Shown here: positions 1-14,200 of the stretch, piece by piece
Layout: each line of letters opens with the position of its first letter
How positions within the stretch are numbered: the first letter of the stretch is position 1
From: Chionis minor
Lineage: Eukaryota; Chordata; Aves; Charadriiformes; Chionididae
DNA length: 64,000 bases
Reading direction: 5' to 3'
Assembly (NCBI GenBank): GCA_013398295.1
Contig: VZSF01003260.1
Location: forward strand, 260,580 to 324,579
Notes under the pieces: generated by a model
Database searches by the model: none
Told to the model about the DNA's origin: nothing
What the model saw: only the letters and a program-made list of their open reading frames with translations
Program-made: the position numbers and the translations under genes

Positions 1-3000
1 TTATTATTTTCATTTTCCAAATTTCCTGCACTACGGAGTAAAGACTAAACCTTTTTGCCCACGGTTGTAGCAACTACTCTATTTTGTGACACATACTTTG
101 GTCTCTACCAAGTGAAGAAAAATGTTCTCTGGAACAGCCTAAGCATCACAACTGATGTAAATAATCAAAATGGTTGTTCATAAAATTACATGTAACAAGC
201 GAGTGCCCTCTGATACACCTTCTTGACTTCCTTGCCAGCTTCAACATGTACTACAGACCCACTGAAATAAAAGTTTGAAAGACAGAGCTGATACAATTCA
301 TATGCAAAACAATTCTGCAAAATACTGCAAAAATCATGGCAAAGATACAACTCTTGATCTCATCTTTCCTCCAAGATCTTTGCCTTTCAAAGTTACAAAA
401 AGGCCTCTAATCTCACTGCCAGACTACAGAGCATGGCCTTAGTCAAACAAAAAACCATGTGAAATTCTAAGGGATGGGTGAAATCTTGTTCATAACGTTA
501 CTCATCCCTTCAACTGTGCCTTCTGCGTATTGTTGCAGTCAGAGCCCACATCGCATAAACACAGCATACACACATGTGCCAGAAATGTCCTGTTACACAT
601 TCGGCCTCTACTTTTCTTACTTCTGACTAGCCTTGCATGCTATCATTTGGGCTTTCCTCCAATTTCATAAATTGTCACCGGTTTATGAATGGGTGAAAAG
701 TAATGGTAACATTTCTTTGCTCTATTTCCACAAAGTTTAACCTCTCACAGAGCACCAAAGTAACCCTGGAATGTTAGTAAAATGATGTTGCACAATGGTG
801 AGGATTATACCTAAAGTGATCATTTGTACAGGGTAAAATGCAGAGTAGTTACAGCTTACTCTAGAAGGCAAATAGATTCTCATTTAAAAGACAGTGCTAA
901 CTTGACACATATTCTAGGTTGTGTGTTGCTGTTTGTTGGGGTTTTTTTTCCTCCTGATCACTACCTGTTGTATAATTGTCACAGCTCAGAACTGGACAGT
1001 TTTACTACTAAGCACATACATTTGCATCCCTTCATCTGCTACTTGCAATGCCAAAAGGAAAATATCAGCCATGAATGAACATAAACAAAAGCATTTCCCC
1101 CCTTAAGAATTTGCTATATATGTTACCAAATGTAAATACCTTTAGACAACAGGCAACCAACATGTTACCTCTAAATTACAAGCTCCTTACATGCTGAACA
1201 CATGGATGTGAAATCACACGCTAATCAATATGGTATGCAATATCAAAGGACAAAAGAATGCATAAAAAGGGTAGAATATTGTTCCCGCTAATCTGGAGAC
1301 AGGATTCTGTCTTACAGACTTCAGTGAGATATCACTTCACCAGAAAATGTTTCAACTTTCACCCAGTTCTCATGGCTCCAGCTTTAGACAAAACATTAAT
1401 GTTACTCTGTTTACTTTCTTATGTTACACTCTACCTAAACATGTTCTCCATTACCAAATGCCTAATCATTGCTTTCTACCCACTGCTGAACTTAACTGAA
1501 CCTAACGACCTGCAAGTGAACACTAGCAAAGGTGAGGAGGAATGGAGTTAAGCAGTCCATTTTATCTCCATTTTAATTAATTTCTGTTTTATCTAGACAA
1601 AATTCAGTCACTCTGGCAGAAATAAGTGGGAGTATTTGATAGCCATTATAAACTCAGAAATAGGGCAGAAACCAGAACCAAGAGTTCCTCCCTCCCAAGT
1701 GGGTGCCCAAGCCTTTCAATTAGTAAGTCATTCCTTTGCTCTCAGCCTCTTAGCCCAGAGAGCCTCGATTTGTTTTATACAAAGTGGAAAAATAGAAATC
1801 AAACCCTTCCCTCTGGCTTCAGGCAGGCAGCGTAATTCAAGCTGACTCTACTGTCTTGAGCATGAAATGCTCTGTGTGATCATCCACCCTGAAAAACAAC
1901 TAAATTAGGCATGTTAAAGCACCTTGGGTAGCTCTACACCACATCTACCATACAGGTGCCTAACTCAAGGACATGGATTTTGCTCTGGCCACCACAAATT
2001 AAACAATTAGACAGAGTGATGCTCAAATTCACACCACCTACATAACTTTGTGCATTCAGCTTTGTGACCTTGACCCTTTTTTCCTCTTCTCAGCTGAGAT
2101 TATTTATCTGCTGAAATGTTTACATTAGGTGCTTATGTTGCTCTATTCAAAGCTGCTAAATATTGATGCTTGACCACAGTATAAATAATATACTCCAACA
2201 ACCACTGAAAAAAAGACCTGCCATACAGGAGAAAACGACACCAAAGCCTCAAAGTGCTGAAAAACCTGCATCCCATGAGGTCAAATATGAAATACGTGAT
2301 AATACAAACCACATGCACACAACCCTAAAAAGGACAAAAAAGCCAATCCAGAGTTAGAATGTTCTAGCACTTTGCTGTCCATAGAGTTTAAAGGCAGAGA
2401 ATTACCATTACTTTACGGCCATGTAATGAAAGCAACTGCCCCACAGCACATAGGATATAAACATGACGAACTGCAACAGTCTCTCCCTCTGATTAAAACA
2501 AAGTAAAACTCCACAGTTGTGATTCTGGGACACATTTTCCCAATGATCAGCCAGCAATCTGGTAATGTTTTGTTCTGGTAAAATCCCTAAGGTACCAGGA
2601 AATTTCAGTGCTAAAATTCCTTCAGTAATACTACTTCAAACACTGCCCTGAAAAAAAAGTTTAATATAGACTATATAGCCAGAAGGCCAAAAAAACCACC
2701 CTAGTCATGAGGAGATAGGACTTACTGAGTCTGCAAATCTTTACACCATTATATAATTCAGCAAGTCTGGTACCTAACTCACAGCTGTGTAATGGCTGTT
2801 GATAGCTAATCCTCAGTGAAGCCAGGTGTCGTATGAGACAAAGAAAAAGGAAAACAAATGCTGAGATATGTGGAATCCTCTACATCTGTCAGAGTATTCA
2901 CACAGAATATACAAAAACCACCAAACAAATTCACATTCATGCTATGAGTCTGGGTTTCACTGTACAGACCGTATAGAGTGTACAGTAAGTATATAAAGTA

Positions 3001-6000
3001 AGAGGAAAAGCAGCAAAATGTGAGGGAGGATGAATCTCTTCTGCAGTTTAGCCTTTTGTTGACACTGTCTGAGACATAAAAAAAGGACTGTTCATAGAAA
3101 ACATAGCTCAATATGCCTTTGACAGAGCAACTGCAGCCCTGAACCAAAGATGCCTGCCACTGCTCTAAAGTAGGACAATGATTTCTGTTTGGAAAAGGAT
3201 TTTAAGGAGCACCATTTCTGTCTTGTTCTTGATTTCTTGTTTCTAAAGGACATATGAGGCCAGATGGGTGACAATGGCCTTTCCACTGATGAGTGATGCC
3301 AGAAATAGGACAACAGCTACATGAGATTCTCCTTTTGCTCTTTTAAATACTATTCAAACTCATGCTCTCCTAACCAAATTTGAGTAGAATTTAGAACTAC
3401 ATTTAGAGCAGCTTTTCCACTCTGGAAACTGCCTTCACTTGCAGAAATGATGTTCTCTAGTAATTAAGTTGTGTATTATAAGCTGCAGTATTGCCTCTGA
3501 GCAAAATAGTTTGGGCTAAGCCTGCCTGCTTTTGATCCCAATTTCCTAATTATTATGGATCAACCTCTTCACTTGTGTTTCTGTCAAGTGTGAAGAGTTC
3601 GTGGGGATTGGTTGTGTCAGTTCTTTTCACAGGGGAATTAAGCTGCATTCAAAATGCTGCAGGAGCTAACGCAGAGTCAGCAAGTGGCAGTGCCTATCAG
3701 AGAGTCCTCTTAAATCATGCTCTGAAGGAGGGATGTAACAGAAATAGCATTAGCCAGAAATGAACACTTCATATCAAGTACTCAAACCAAATCTTTGCCC
3801 AATTCCTGACCCAATTCCAAATATACTGTCAGATTAGAAATTTGGGTGGGGGGGATGTCGTCCTCCCTTTTGTGATTCTTGCAGAAACAGGGCTGTTGAG
3901 AACAATCTGTTGCCCCCAGGAAAGGGGGTCACTGTGCTGTAGAGCCACTCAGCTGCACTAAGCAAGTTCTGAAAACTTTGCCCTCTCAGCTTCCTAAAGC
4001 TGAGGCTGTACAGCTGAGCCAGGGCCCATGTGACTCTGAGTCTGCCCAGCTCCTGCTAAAATGAGTTCTCCCCGGCTCTCTCTAGCACACATGCTGTTCC
4101 CACAGACTGAGCCTGTCATCACCAGCTGTGCCACCTGCTCAGGCTCCTGGGGCTGCTCTGCAACTCCTCCTATTACCAAGCCATTTACTTATTATAGCCA
4201 CATCCGGGCAGTGGGACAAGGCAACCAGTGAAGACACTACTTCCCTCTGGCTCTGAAGAACACGATATCCCTTCTGAGGCATCAAAAGGTGACTGGTATC
4301 ACCTTTCTGTCAATTCCACCTCTCCCCATGACCACAGTCCCAGCCATGCTCTAGGCCCTTACACACACCTCCCCTCAGATCATCCTCACTCTTATGTATG
4401 AACAGAAGCCTTACTGCAGGACTGCACAGCTGAGAAAAGCAGAGAGCACTATCAGCCTGTGCTGTCTGATGCAAACCACAGAGCTACATGCCCCTTATAC
4501 ACATTATGCTATAGAAACCATGAAAACCTGTCATAAGCTGCAACCTACTTCTTGCTGCTTTCCTTGGCGATATTTGGGCTGTACCTAGGAAGAGCTGTGG
4601 ATTTTCTGACAGAGAAGACTCTAGCTACAGCTGACAGAACTCCCCACCTACTTGTGGCTTTTCCCACTGACTGGAGGAAGAGCTGAAGACGTGAAAGTCA
4701 ACTAGGTTACAGTGGGGAGGCCAGTGCCCAAGGCTACAAGGTGCTCATCTAGCCAGACCACCTCTGATGTGAAGTTGCCTTCTGTAGCTACAAACAACTG
4801 AAAGGCCCAGGCAGTACTGCAGGAGCTTAGGAGCTGCCTGTGCTGATCAGCCAATGACCCTTGTAATTCCAGGTCCCATCTCAGAGAGCTGCTAGTCTCA
4901 AATGCTTAAGCAGGAGGCAAAAGAAAGCTTATTTTGGCAACTGTGGAACAACTTGCCCCACAGAAGAATTATGCTGGACTATGTCAGAAGTCCCAGGAGA
5001 TGAGAAAGGGTTTGATACGTGTGTGGTATGTATGGCATGTATGGTCCATGGTTTGGAAAACCTAGCACTGAACAAGACTCTTGTAAAAAAGGGCTCATGT
5101 CCCAAAACCTCAATGGTACGGGCAATGCCAATTTTGAAAATCAGAAAGAGTTAAATACATATTTAATGAAATAGCAAGTAAGTTTACCTGATACACTTGG
5201 CTGGTAAACAGCAGAAGTGCCTCACAGGAAAAGTAAGTCTCTTGTTGCTTTTGCCATTCTCCCATTTTGACCTGGGCCAGGCTGGACAGTCTGCTCTTTA
5301 AGGGAAGGATGTGGTTAAAAAGGAAGAGAAAGGCCTGCACTGTACGGCAGCACTCTCTCCCTGCTACAGGTTGATTCTTCCATAGCCAGGGCTGAAGAGG
5401 CAGATGGCCTGCAGACATCTCCTAGTACAAGTGAGTACAAAAGAAAGATCTGACAAATCACTGTCCAGAGGAAAGGAAAAACTCCCTCATTCACCTAGGT
5501 TAGGATGCAGTAAAACGAAGGATCCATCTTTCAGAAAAAATCAGGACAAGGAATAGCACCACAGATTTAAATACATTTCCCTTACCTACAAATGTCCCAA
5601 ACAATCCTATGTCTCCCTGAAGAGTTAAGCTGCCTTATCTTCTCCTTTACAGCCCTGAACAATATTTATCTCATGTATAGCATGGAGCTGATGTAGCTTC
5701 ATGTCCTACTTCGACTAGTTCAAAGGAGCTTACACATTTCTTTACCATACTCGGTGCAAAAGCAATTCCATTTCTAATATGTCTCTTGTTTCTTACTCTG
5801 TACTGCCCTATATAGGCTCTGTAAACTTCTGAACTTTCTGGAATAAGCACCCAACTTGACAAAAGCTTGTGTAAAATTTTTGCCAACTAGCTAGGTTGCA
5901 CTTTCATGCAACCTAGCTAATGAATATCAGCTTTAGCAGTACATATTGCTTAGCCTTTCAAAGTTAACCATAAGGCGTTTATTCCCATCAAGTTATCTGT

Positions 6001-6394
6001 GCAATGCATACATGATAGATCCTCACAGGACGGCAGCTAAAGCAGATTTGCTGTCTGTGCTGACAGAGCAAAGCAGGCTACCGCTTTTCAACCCCAAGAG
6101 AGTAAGGCAGAAATGCTATTAAATTTGGAGGAAGACTCCTGAGAGTCAAGATCTGAACAGCTATGGGAGCCAGAAATACCCCAGTCAGCAATGCATTTAA
6201 ACACAGGCCTGACTGGCTGGAATTACTTATGTGCTTAAAATTACATACATACTGAAGTTATTGCCAAATTGTGGCCAATGGCTTATCTGACATGCTGAGC
6301 CAAATATTCCCTACCCCAGTATGTACCAATGTTTCTTCTGTTGAACCTGCACAAAGGCTTGTACCATTAATACATAACTGAAGCCCTTGACTGG
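1..6394. other. Intergenic DNA, no gene recognised
   Basis: I looked on both strands for conserved peptides bounded by splice sites and saw none. Open frames here are short and unlike known proteins. Composition is ordinary for a bird genome. One feature stands out: a perfect hairpin at 5888-5919. Confidence 0.6.
5888..5919. repeat. Perfect 13-bp inverted repeat with 6-nt loop
   Basis: Arm TAGCTAGGTTGCA (5888-5900), loop CTTTCA (5901-5906), arm TGCAACCTAGCTA (5907-5919). Pairing is perfect and does not extend outward. The stem is too short for a typical miRNA precursor. Function unknown. Confidence 0.85.
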
Positions 6395-6880
6395 AAGGCT
6401 ACTGTTGGACCATGCAGCGGCTTGTGCAGTTCTCCCCCTTCACCCCCCAAAAAGGGCAGAGAGAAGCAGGAGAAAAAAAAGGGGAAAGGGAAAGGAATAA
6501 AAAACTCGTGGGCTGAGATAAAGACAGTTTAGTAGAACAATAAGAGAAAAGAAAAAATAATAGTAAGAAGAATGACACAAGTCACTCTCACCACCCAGTG
6601 AACTGGTACTTTCCTGAGCAGTGATCGTGGGCTCCCCCTGCTGGCCAACCCCATTTATCTACTGAGTATGACTTGAATGGTGTGGAATATTCCACTGGCC
6701 ATTCCATTGTTCTATCTATGCTCCTTTTCAGCTTCTACGGTCCTTGAGTCCTTGAAAAGTTTAAACATTGTTTAGCAACAACTAAAATAATATGCATTAT
6801 TGACATTTCTTTCACAGCAATCACTAGAAAGAAAAGTAACTCTTTCCCAGCTGAAACCAGGACAGCTATGAAAGACCTAG
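6395..6880. mobile_element. Degenerate avian LTR-like remnant, noncoding
   Basis: The stretch shows ordered pieces that resemble a common bird endogenous-retrovirus LTR as I remember it: a purine-rich tract (6450-6510), 'gggctgagataaagacagtt' near 6510-6530, 'ggtgtggaatattccactgg' near 6680-6700, and 'taactctttcccagctgaaa' near 6837-6856. It is diverged and truncated, has no coding capacity, and no target-site duplication could be defined. Family assignment is from memory and needs a repeat library search. Confidence 0.6.
6631..6647 (-). promoter_or_regulatory. CTCF-like motif inside the LTR-like remnant
   Basis: The minus strand reads TGGCCAGCAGGGGGAGC, which matches the CTCF core consensus at nearly every informative position. 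It is only a sequence match; binding is not shown. Confidence 0.45.
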
Positions 6881-9800
6881 CGCTAAGCACTAAACTAGGC
6901 ATTTGTTGACCTGAACATAGATTATATAGGTCTATTTGCAGCACATCAAAGCCAGATGTAACCTGTTAAAAAAAAGGAGTTGGCGAGCAATCCTTTGAGA
7001 TTTTCTGGACAACTGTGTCCATGCTTTCAAAACATAACTCTGATGACACCCAGGACAAGCAGATTCTGAATCTGAATCCTGAGTGAGGACACAAACCTCA
7101 GACTGAAGGGCATTCCTCTGGTTTGTTATCTGTTGAGCTTTTCATCTGCATTTGCTCCTGGCTGATGTAGTGACACCCCATCAAAAAGGTTTCTAAAAAT
7201 ATTATATACATCACTTAGAGTGCCTGCCACATAGTTCAGGGCTGAACAACACAGCACAGGGAACTAGTCCTTTGTTTTCATTTGTGGCCCTTAGAAAAGA
7301 GAGTTGTTAACTCAGCACATCATTTCAGAGAAAATTCTAATATCTGCACCTTTTCAAATCAGGTGGGTAGGTGAAAATTCAGGGTTGGCAGACCAAGCAG
7401 ACAGACTGCAGGCAGAGACACTGCACATAGAGTCAGGATGTTCTCTCGCATGAACCTTTTTATGAACAGTGAGCACAAATTCCTCCTTCTGTCAGTAGAG
7501 GAGAAATAAGTGAAACACAGAGACAGTGTCTGAGGTCACAGCTGCAAATGCCTTTGAAGGTGAAATTGTTGGTGTGGAAAACCTTTAGTACTACCTTAAT
7601 CATATTTCACTGTAGGGCCAAACTGAAAAAATAAAAAAGGTTGTAATGAAAAATTGAAGTCCAAAACAGTTCCTGAAAACTCCTGCTCAGCTGCTGCATA
7701 ACCTTGAAGCTACCCAAACTCTCTGGCTGACTTAAGTTGCCTAAAGCTGTGTCTGCAGAGACCCAGAGGTGTCTGTCCTGGCAAAGCAGAGTAGGTCAGC
7801 ATATAGTACTTGGGTGAACAGTACCAAAATCGAAAGAGCAAGTGCCCTTCTTGCAGACCTCCACTGTACACTTACATTTCGTACCACCAAGCCAGAACCT
7901 GCACCCTCCACCTTTTCTCACAATTCATCAGAAGAGTTTCAGTTATACTGCCATGTTTAGGGAGAAAGAAAAAAAAATTAGATGACTGCAAGGACACACA
8001 CGTGTGAATTCCAAGTGACATTCCCACATGCTAAAGAAGGCCAGGATCTCAGATGTGCTGCCATGTGCACCACTTCCTGCTAGCTAGCTCTAGTGAAGTT
8101 GTATTGCCAAGTATGAAAACATCTAACTGCCCCTGACACTGTGCAGGTTCAGGATTCTCCAAGTGTCCAACACATTACCTAACAGTCTATACAGACGCAC
8201 CTAACTTACTGGATTTATGAGATATTACCTCCATCTCCATAAACTGTAGGCAAACAAACAATGAGCCTGCCTTGAGGACTGGGAGCTCTAATGACCTGGT
8301 ACTATTTCTCAAATAATTTCAGTGATTAGGAATGTATGTTAGTGAACTAGAAGGTGAATGAAGAGTCCACCATGACGATACTAACATGCTATCTAAACCC
8401 AGGCCACTCCCATGACAGAAATATTTTCTCTGATTACAGGGACATTTTGGCAGCCACCAATCTTCTGAGTGAAAACACACACCCCATAACCTTTGTCTTG
8501 CATCTGTGGAATAATTAGTGACACCACCTGTGTTAAAGCTCCTTGTACACCACAAGTGGGGTGAAGCAAACTCTATATACTCTACCTGTACTGCAATGTG
8601 CCCTTCTATAATTACATTAGTCACTCTGTTAATTAAAATAATTTTGGTGGAACTTCCTTTAGCTTTTAAAACAAAGAAATTAAAGGCCTGAGTAATTTCA
8701 ACAGTGACTGTCTTTGCAGGTGCTCCTCGTCACAGCCTGGCACCAAATCAGTGAGAATTAATTTCTGACTGCACTTATTTTCCACATGTATGAGATCAGG
8801 GCTGCCTTACATCAGTGCATGTTCACTTGCTAAGTCTTCTGCTGCTGGTCATGGTTAAGAGGTTTCCACCCCCTGGATACTTTACCCTACATCTCTTCCA
8901 GAGTTCCATCCATCTCGGCTCTTTACCTAATGACTGCAGAATGCTGTCTGACTATAAAAAAAGTCTAGCTAAAAAATAAAAAAATAAAAAAAACCCAAAA
9001 AGTAGATCAACTGGCAGAAATGAGATGACAGGAACTTAGGGAGAGAAAAAGATTATAAAACGTAGTCAGACCAGGCATCTCTTAAACAACTTAATTTACT
9101 CCTCTCACTGTGCCCTGAGACTAACTACTCTTTGGGGGAACAACAGCCTTTTTGTGGAAGGGTTTCTACGCTCCCTTGCTCTTTATACTGACTGGGACTC
9201 TTAGGTGCTATTGTGATAAAAATAATAAAAGACCAAATAAAGGAAGGAATGGCAGAAGTATATCATTCTTCAAAGTAAAGCCTATTTTTAGTCATTTGTT
9301 TGTTCATTTTACAGCCCAAATATTACCACATTGTCAAGTTCCTCTCCCTCAAGGCACCTGAAGGTTAAATTTTACAAGTAATCATGAGTTTCTGCTTAAG
9401 GCAGGGAGTTCTTTAATTTTGACTAAGCCTCTCCTGGGCTTTGGGTGCTATTGAGGCATACAGGTATCAATAAAGCCAATTTGATTTTCAGCCACATGCA
9501 ATCTAACCACTCATAATCCACCTCCAGAGTCTGCCACAGCTGTGCAAGTATTTTGAACGTTCGTAATGTTGGCAAAAAAAGTCTCCTCCTTTCCAAGACA
9601 ATATTAATCAGCCGATACGGAAAAGTAGTAAAAATTCCTCCTTCTCAGGCCAGGCTATGAATTCCCATTCAAAGCCAGTGCTGCTAATTGTCTTTGAAAG
9701 TATTTATGTTTCATCAGTATCTAAAGGCCTGAAAGTAAAGTAGAGCTTTGTTGGGCCTCTCTCCTAAAGGAGAGAGACAGATTCTCTCCTGAAGTGCTTT

Positions 9801-12800
9801 CAGTCCAAGCAGGCAAAACAAACAACACAGAAAAGGAACAGAAGGACCAAAAAGAAGTGACTTGTCTGAGATCATTCAGCAAGTCAGGAATGCACTGGTC
9901 TCACTTGTAATAACCACTAAACTCAGCTCTTTTTTCAAAAGAAAAAACTAATCAGTACGATAATCTGTTTCTGTCTCTGTCTCCACTGTAGAAAACATGT
10001 ATTGGTGATTATTAATTTTGACACTTGGCAACTACAAGGATTTAAGAAGCTTTAGTTGCTGGTTCTTTCCCACTGTGTAAAGAACAAAGGTTGAAAATCT
10101 GATCTCTGTTTGGAGGGACTGGGTTGGGTGGAGAAGTTATGTTTGTTTCACATTTAACAGGTTCTCTACGCATCCCTGTACCCCTGTAGGTCAATGCTTC
10201 AAAGACACAGCTATGGCTATGTAAAGGCTATGGCAGCATTCAAACAAACCTTCTACTCAGAAGAGCACAATACAAGAGGCTTCTTCTCAGAAATATCCCA
10301 TTACATACACAGTCATTTTCAACTGAGATTGAATTAGTCAAAACCTATTCAATGTACTTGTGTTAACACTACAAACCCTTTGCATTGCAAATCAGATTGG
10401 CAGAAGCAGCACGAAAAGGCTCATTCAGACATTAGGAACAATTCAGGCATCCAAGCTCACAACAGTTATGACTCAATCTGGCTTGATTTCTGGTAGGCAG
10501 ATTAAAAAGCATTGTTTGTACCAAATAAAGCATGAATAATAGTATCGCCTTTGTCTGCCTCTTGCACTGCACTGCTGCTAGAGCTGTAGGAGACAATCCC
10601 CCCTGCTGGTGACACTCACAAAAAGACTTTACCTCGTAAGAGACTACGGTGGGGCAAGGCTGATTTCAGCGACGCAGAAGACTGTTCAAGTAGCTCTCGG
10701 CTTCTCTTTATCTTGCCAAGTCCTAGGGTCAATATGGTGAGGTCACTGCTGGATTGTTCCTATTCTTCAAGTTGCTCTGATCCAACCACTCTATTTAAGA
10801 AATGATAACAAAGCGTTCTTATTAGCGCATTTGATGAATTACATTCTAAAGGATGCAACTCTGACCCCTGCATTAACTTCTTTGTTTTTCTTTATTCTTA
10901 GAAGAGAGCTAACAAAGCTGGTTTCCTCACTGCAGGCCAAATCGCTGTAAGAGTGTGTTATCATTTCTTTGGCCCGCTGGGCAGGATGCTGTCATCTCTT
11001 TGAAACAACAGGGATATTTTTAACTTACACTGAAAAGAAACTTAATAGAAATTCAAGTGATGTAATGTGAGAGAAACAAATTCCCTTCTGTTTGTTTTGT
11101 TTCTGTATCCACTAGACAATCAAAAGATTTTTGAAGTAACTGTAGGTAAGTAGCATTCGCATTACCAGGGGTTTTTCAGCATTTTAGACAAAGGGAGTTT
11201 TGCTTAACGTGCATAAATTGAACAGTTTGTGATGCAGAGACACAACTACAGTCTCTCCCATAGAGCAGCACATAAAATGCCAGACTACAGAGAGCAGACA
11301 GATATCCTCACACACTCACTCTCACACTCTCTGCTCCTTATGATACTTCAATTTGTTCTGTGTTGTGGCACAGTTTCAGGGTAGAAAGCAATCCTACACA
11401 GATCCAGTCATAGCTTAGTGGGTTGCATGTCTTTATGTTAACATTGCTGAACAAGCACTGCAGTCAGTAAAAAGAAAAACAGCACTGGCACTGCCATTTG
11501 CCCCTGGTGCTCCAGCTGTGCTCCAAAAGAAAAGGACCGCAGCTGTTGCCAGGTACTCATGCCCTGTTATGCAACTTGGAAAAGGAGTACCTATTTCTGA
11601 ACGCAGCTTTGGTTTAGGTAAGACAAAAATACTGCTCAGAAAGGAAAAGTTACAGGCATATGAGAAAGCAGGAATTAAATGCCTAGAAACACCAATGCTG
11701 GAGGAATGAGGGACATCTGCCAGCATTTCCTAGCTGAGGTTAGCTCACAGGTTTGGACCTCCGTCCTGATCTCTAGTCAAAGGCCAAGATACAGGGTTGT
11801 GAGTGTTGCTGTTCCTGACTATCTGTTCTCACCGTCACACTTCATCTAGCTGTATCTTGAATTAGAACTGAGTAATTTGGTTACCCAATTTAACTCCCAA
11901 TGAACTCTAGAAAGTCCCACTGCCAAGGTTTCTACTATTATTCTTTTCATTTTAATAAGCTGTGGACTACATATACGAAGGTGCTACTACATCGTGGGAT
12001 GTAAAAATGCCTGTGTATTTGCTCCTGGGACCAAACTAGCCAACTGAACTGTTGCTGTATTCATCTTTGTAGAGACCTGCTTTTCCCAGGCCTTGGTTCC
12101 TTCTGCCCTCCATTCCCCCTCAACACAAGAAGCTGACAATTGCACCATCTATCAATGCATAAAACTATATCGCCTTACCACACCTCCTCCTGGGACATAA
12201 AGTCTTAGACTTCCCAGCTTCCAAAGTTTTATTTTAACAAGATCCACCTACTAAATTTTTTCCCTCCTACTTATGTTTTAGAAACTCAGGCAGCAAAAAC
12301 ACATCATTTAGGCAATGCAGAATGTCTCCAACAGTAACACAGCACAAATGGACTACTTTGGAAAACATAATTACTGGGTTGGAGTTTTCAATACATTTCT
12401 GAAAACATAATCTCTTATAATTTGAGTCCCGACTACGCTACCACCTACTAACACACAGAAAGAGTCACCGAAGTGGAACTGCTCTTTAGTCTCACCATGA
12501 TTAACACCTGTCACAGGAGATGTAAATTCCCTAGCAGCTGTGAACTAGCATTAGAGCAAGGTCGAGGTTTTTTGTGGTTTTGAGGTTTTTTTTTTCTTCC
12601 AGTGATGAAGAAAAATAAAAAGCCATAGGAGACAAGGGAGGCAACATTTTTTTTCTACTTTTCCCCTTTTCCTATTCGTCAAACACAAGAGGGTTTTTTT
12701 TTCTTTCAGAATTTGCTTTTGAAATTTTAAATGCTGACGGGAAAATCTGCTGCACCAATTTTTGGAGCAACCTCCCTTCCTGTACTTCACGTGCTCTATC

Positions 12801-14200
12801 AAGTATTTACTACCTTAAGTACAAATTCTACACCCTGCATCACTATGTACTTCCTGAGATGTATTTTGCAGTTCATGAAGCATTTGCTACGAGTCTGCAG
12901 AGAACTGGCTGATTATGTGATCCCAACACCTTTTTGCAAGTTGGTAACTAACCTGGATAAATATAGGAAAATACTTTCTTTCTTGGTATCTTGTTTCTGA
13001 GCAGCCAATGGCAATTCCACAAGAATTTTTATCAGTCGTCCCCGGGAAACAACGAGGTAAGACTCTGCATTGCCAACTCCCAAATATTTATGGGAATGTT
13101 TCTTGCTCCCCTCCCCTCCAGTAAAGCTCTCTGCTAGAATCAACAAGTTTACACAAGATCCTTGAATTTCCAGTTATAATTATAGCCCTCACATGGCCAG
13201 ATAAAAATTTGAAAACACGATGCCTAACATTTTTGTTATTTTGTGAACTGCTTTAGTTTAAAACTAACATGTGATTCTGGTAAAGGTATGGGTTGGGGTA
13301 CGTAGGTATAGCAAAACCACATGTGCACGCTGTAAAAAACCTTGTATCCATGCCACAAAACGTTATTCTAGCCGATGTCTTAAGGCATTGAGTTGTTCTA
13401 GTCTTAATCAGATCTTGATGCTTTTCAGCTGCTTTGAATTTCTGCCAGTGCTGATATACAAAAAGTCACGATATATATAAAGCAAGTACGCATCTGAAAT
13501 CTTTCAGTATGGGAGAAATCTACTTCTGTTACTGTGTTCTCAGCTTCAAATACTCCTAATTAGCAGCTGCCTCCAATCTTTTAATGAGTCTGTAACATCA
13601 TTTAGTTCTGAAGCCACAGGCTGCTCAGATTGCCCTTCCGATTTTAATGCGAGTTAAATTGGGGTTTAACTTTTACTTGTCTTCCAAGTTTCTCAGCTGT
13701 GAATAACCCTCACAGCTCAGTGATTTGGCTGGTACTTGTTACCTGTGCCATGCTGCCAAACTGCTACTACCTGTCCTAACAAGCTCTCTGACTGGGCCAG
13801 CTGACAACTGTCTAAAAACAAAATGAAAGGGAAAACAGCAACAAACTCTCCTCAGCTTAACTGGGTGGCGTGAAAAACAGGTTACCTCATCAGACTTTGT
13901 AATTTTCAGGGATTAATTAAAGGATGTTTGCGGCAGAGGAGTTTATGAGGCAATAAATAGCTTTTGTGGCTGATTAAATGCCAAAGCTGATAAAGGCATC
14001 TAATAATTGCAAAAGTCATTTAGTACCCTGAATACATCTCTGCCACAGATGCAAGTCTTACTATACGATGGACCAGCAGCAGACTAACGAAACAAGAGAT
14101 CGAGTCTCCTCACTTCTAGAGACCCTGGAGATAAATAGATAAATCCATAAGGCACACAACTCAGCCCCAAATCCAGGTTCATCCTCACTCAGCAGGAAAA
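6881..14200. other. Intergenic DNA, no gene recognised
   Basis: No conserved exon seen on either strand. Minor content: an A-rich stretch at 8965-8997, a CT/CA-rich stretch at 11308-11336, and a weaker CTCF-like core (CCAGCAGGGGGG, minus strand, 10598-10609). The last 300 bases hold a candidate conserved noncoding element. Confidence 0.6.
13895..14030. promoter_or_regulatory. Candidate conserved noncoding element
   Basis: An AT-rich but compositionally complex block with packed homeodomain- and GATA-type sites: ATTAATTAA (13912-13920), TGATTAAA (13971-13978), GATAAA, TAATAATTGC. It lies just upstream of the CpG island. I judge it enhancer-like from its look only; conservation has not been tested. 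Confidence 0.3.

Noticed and set aside
5888..5919. Hairpin as a miRNA precursor
   Set aside because: A 13-bp stem with a 6-nt loop is too short for a Drosha/Dicer substrate.
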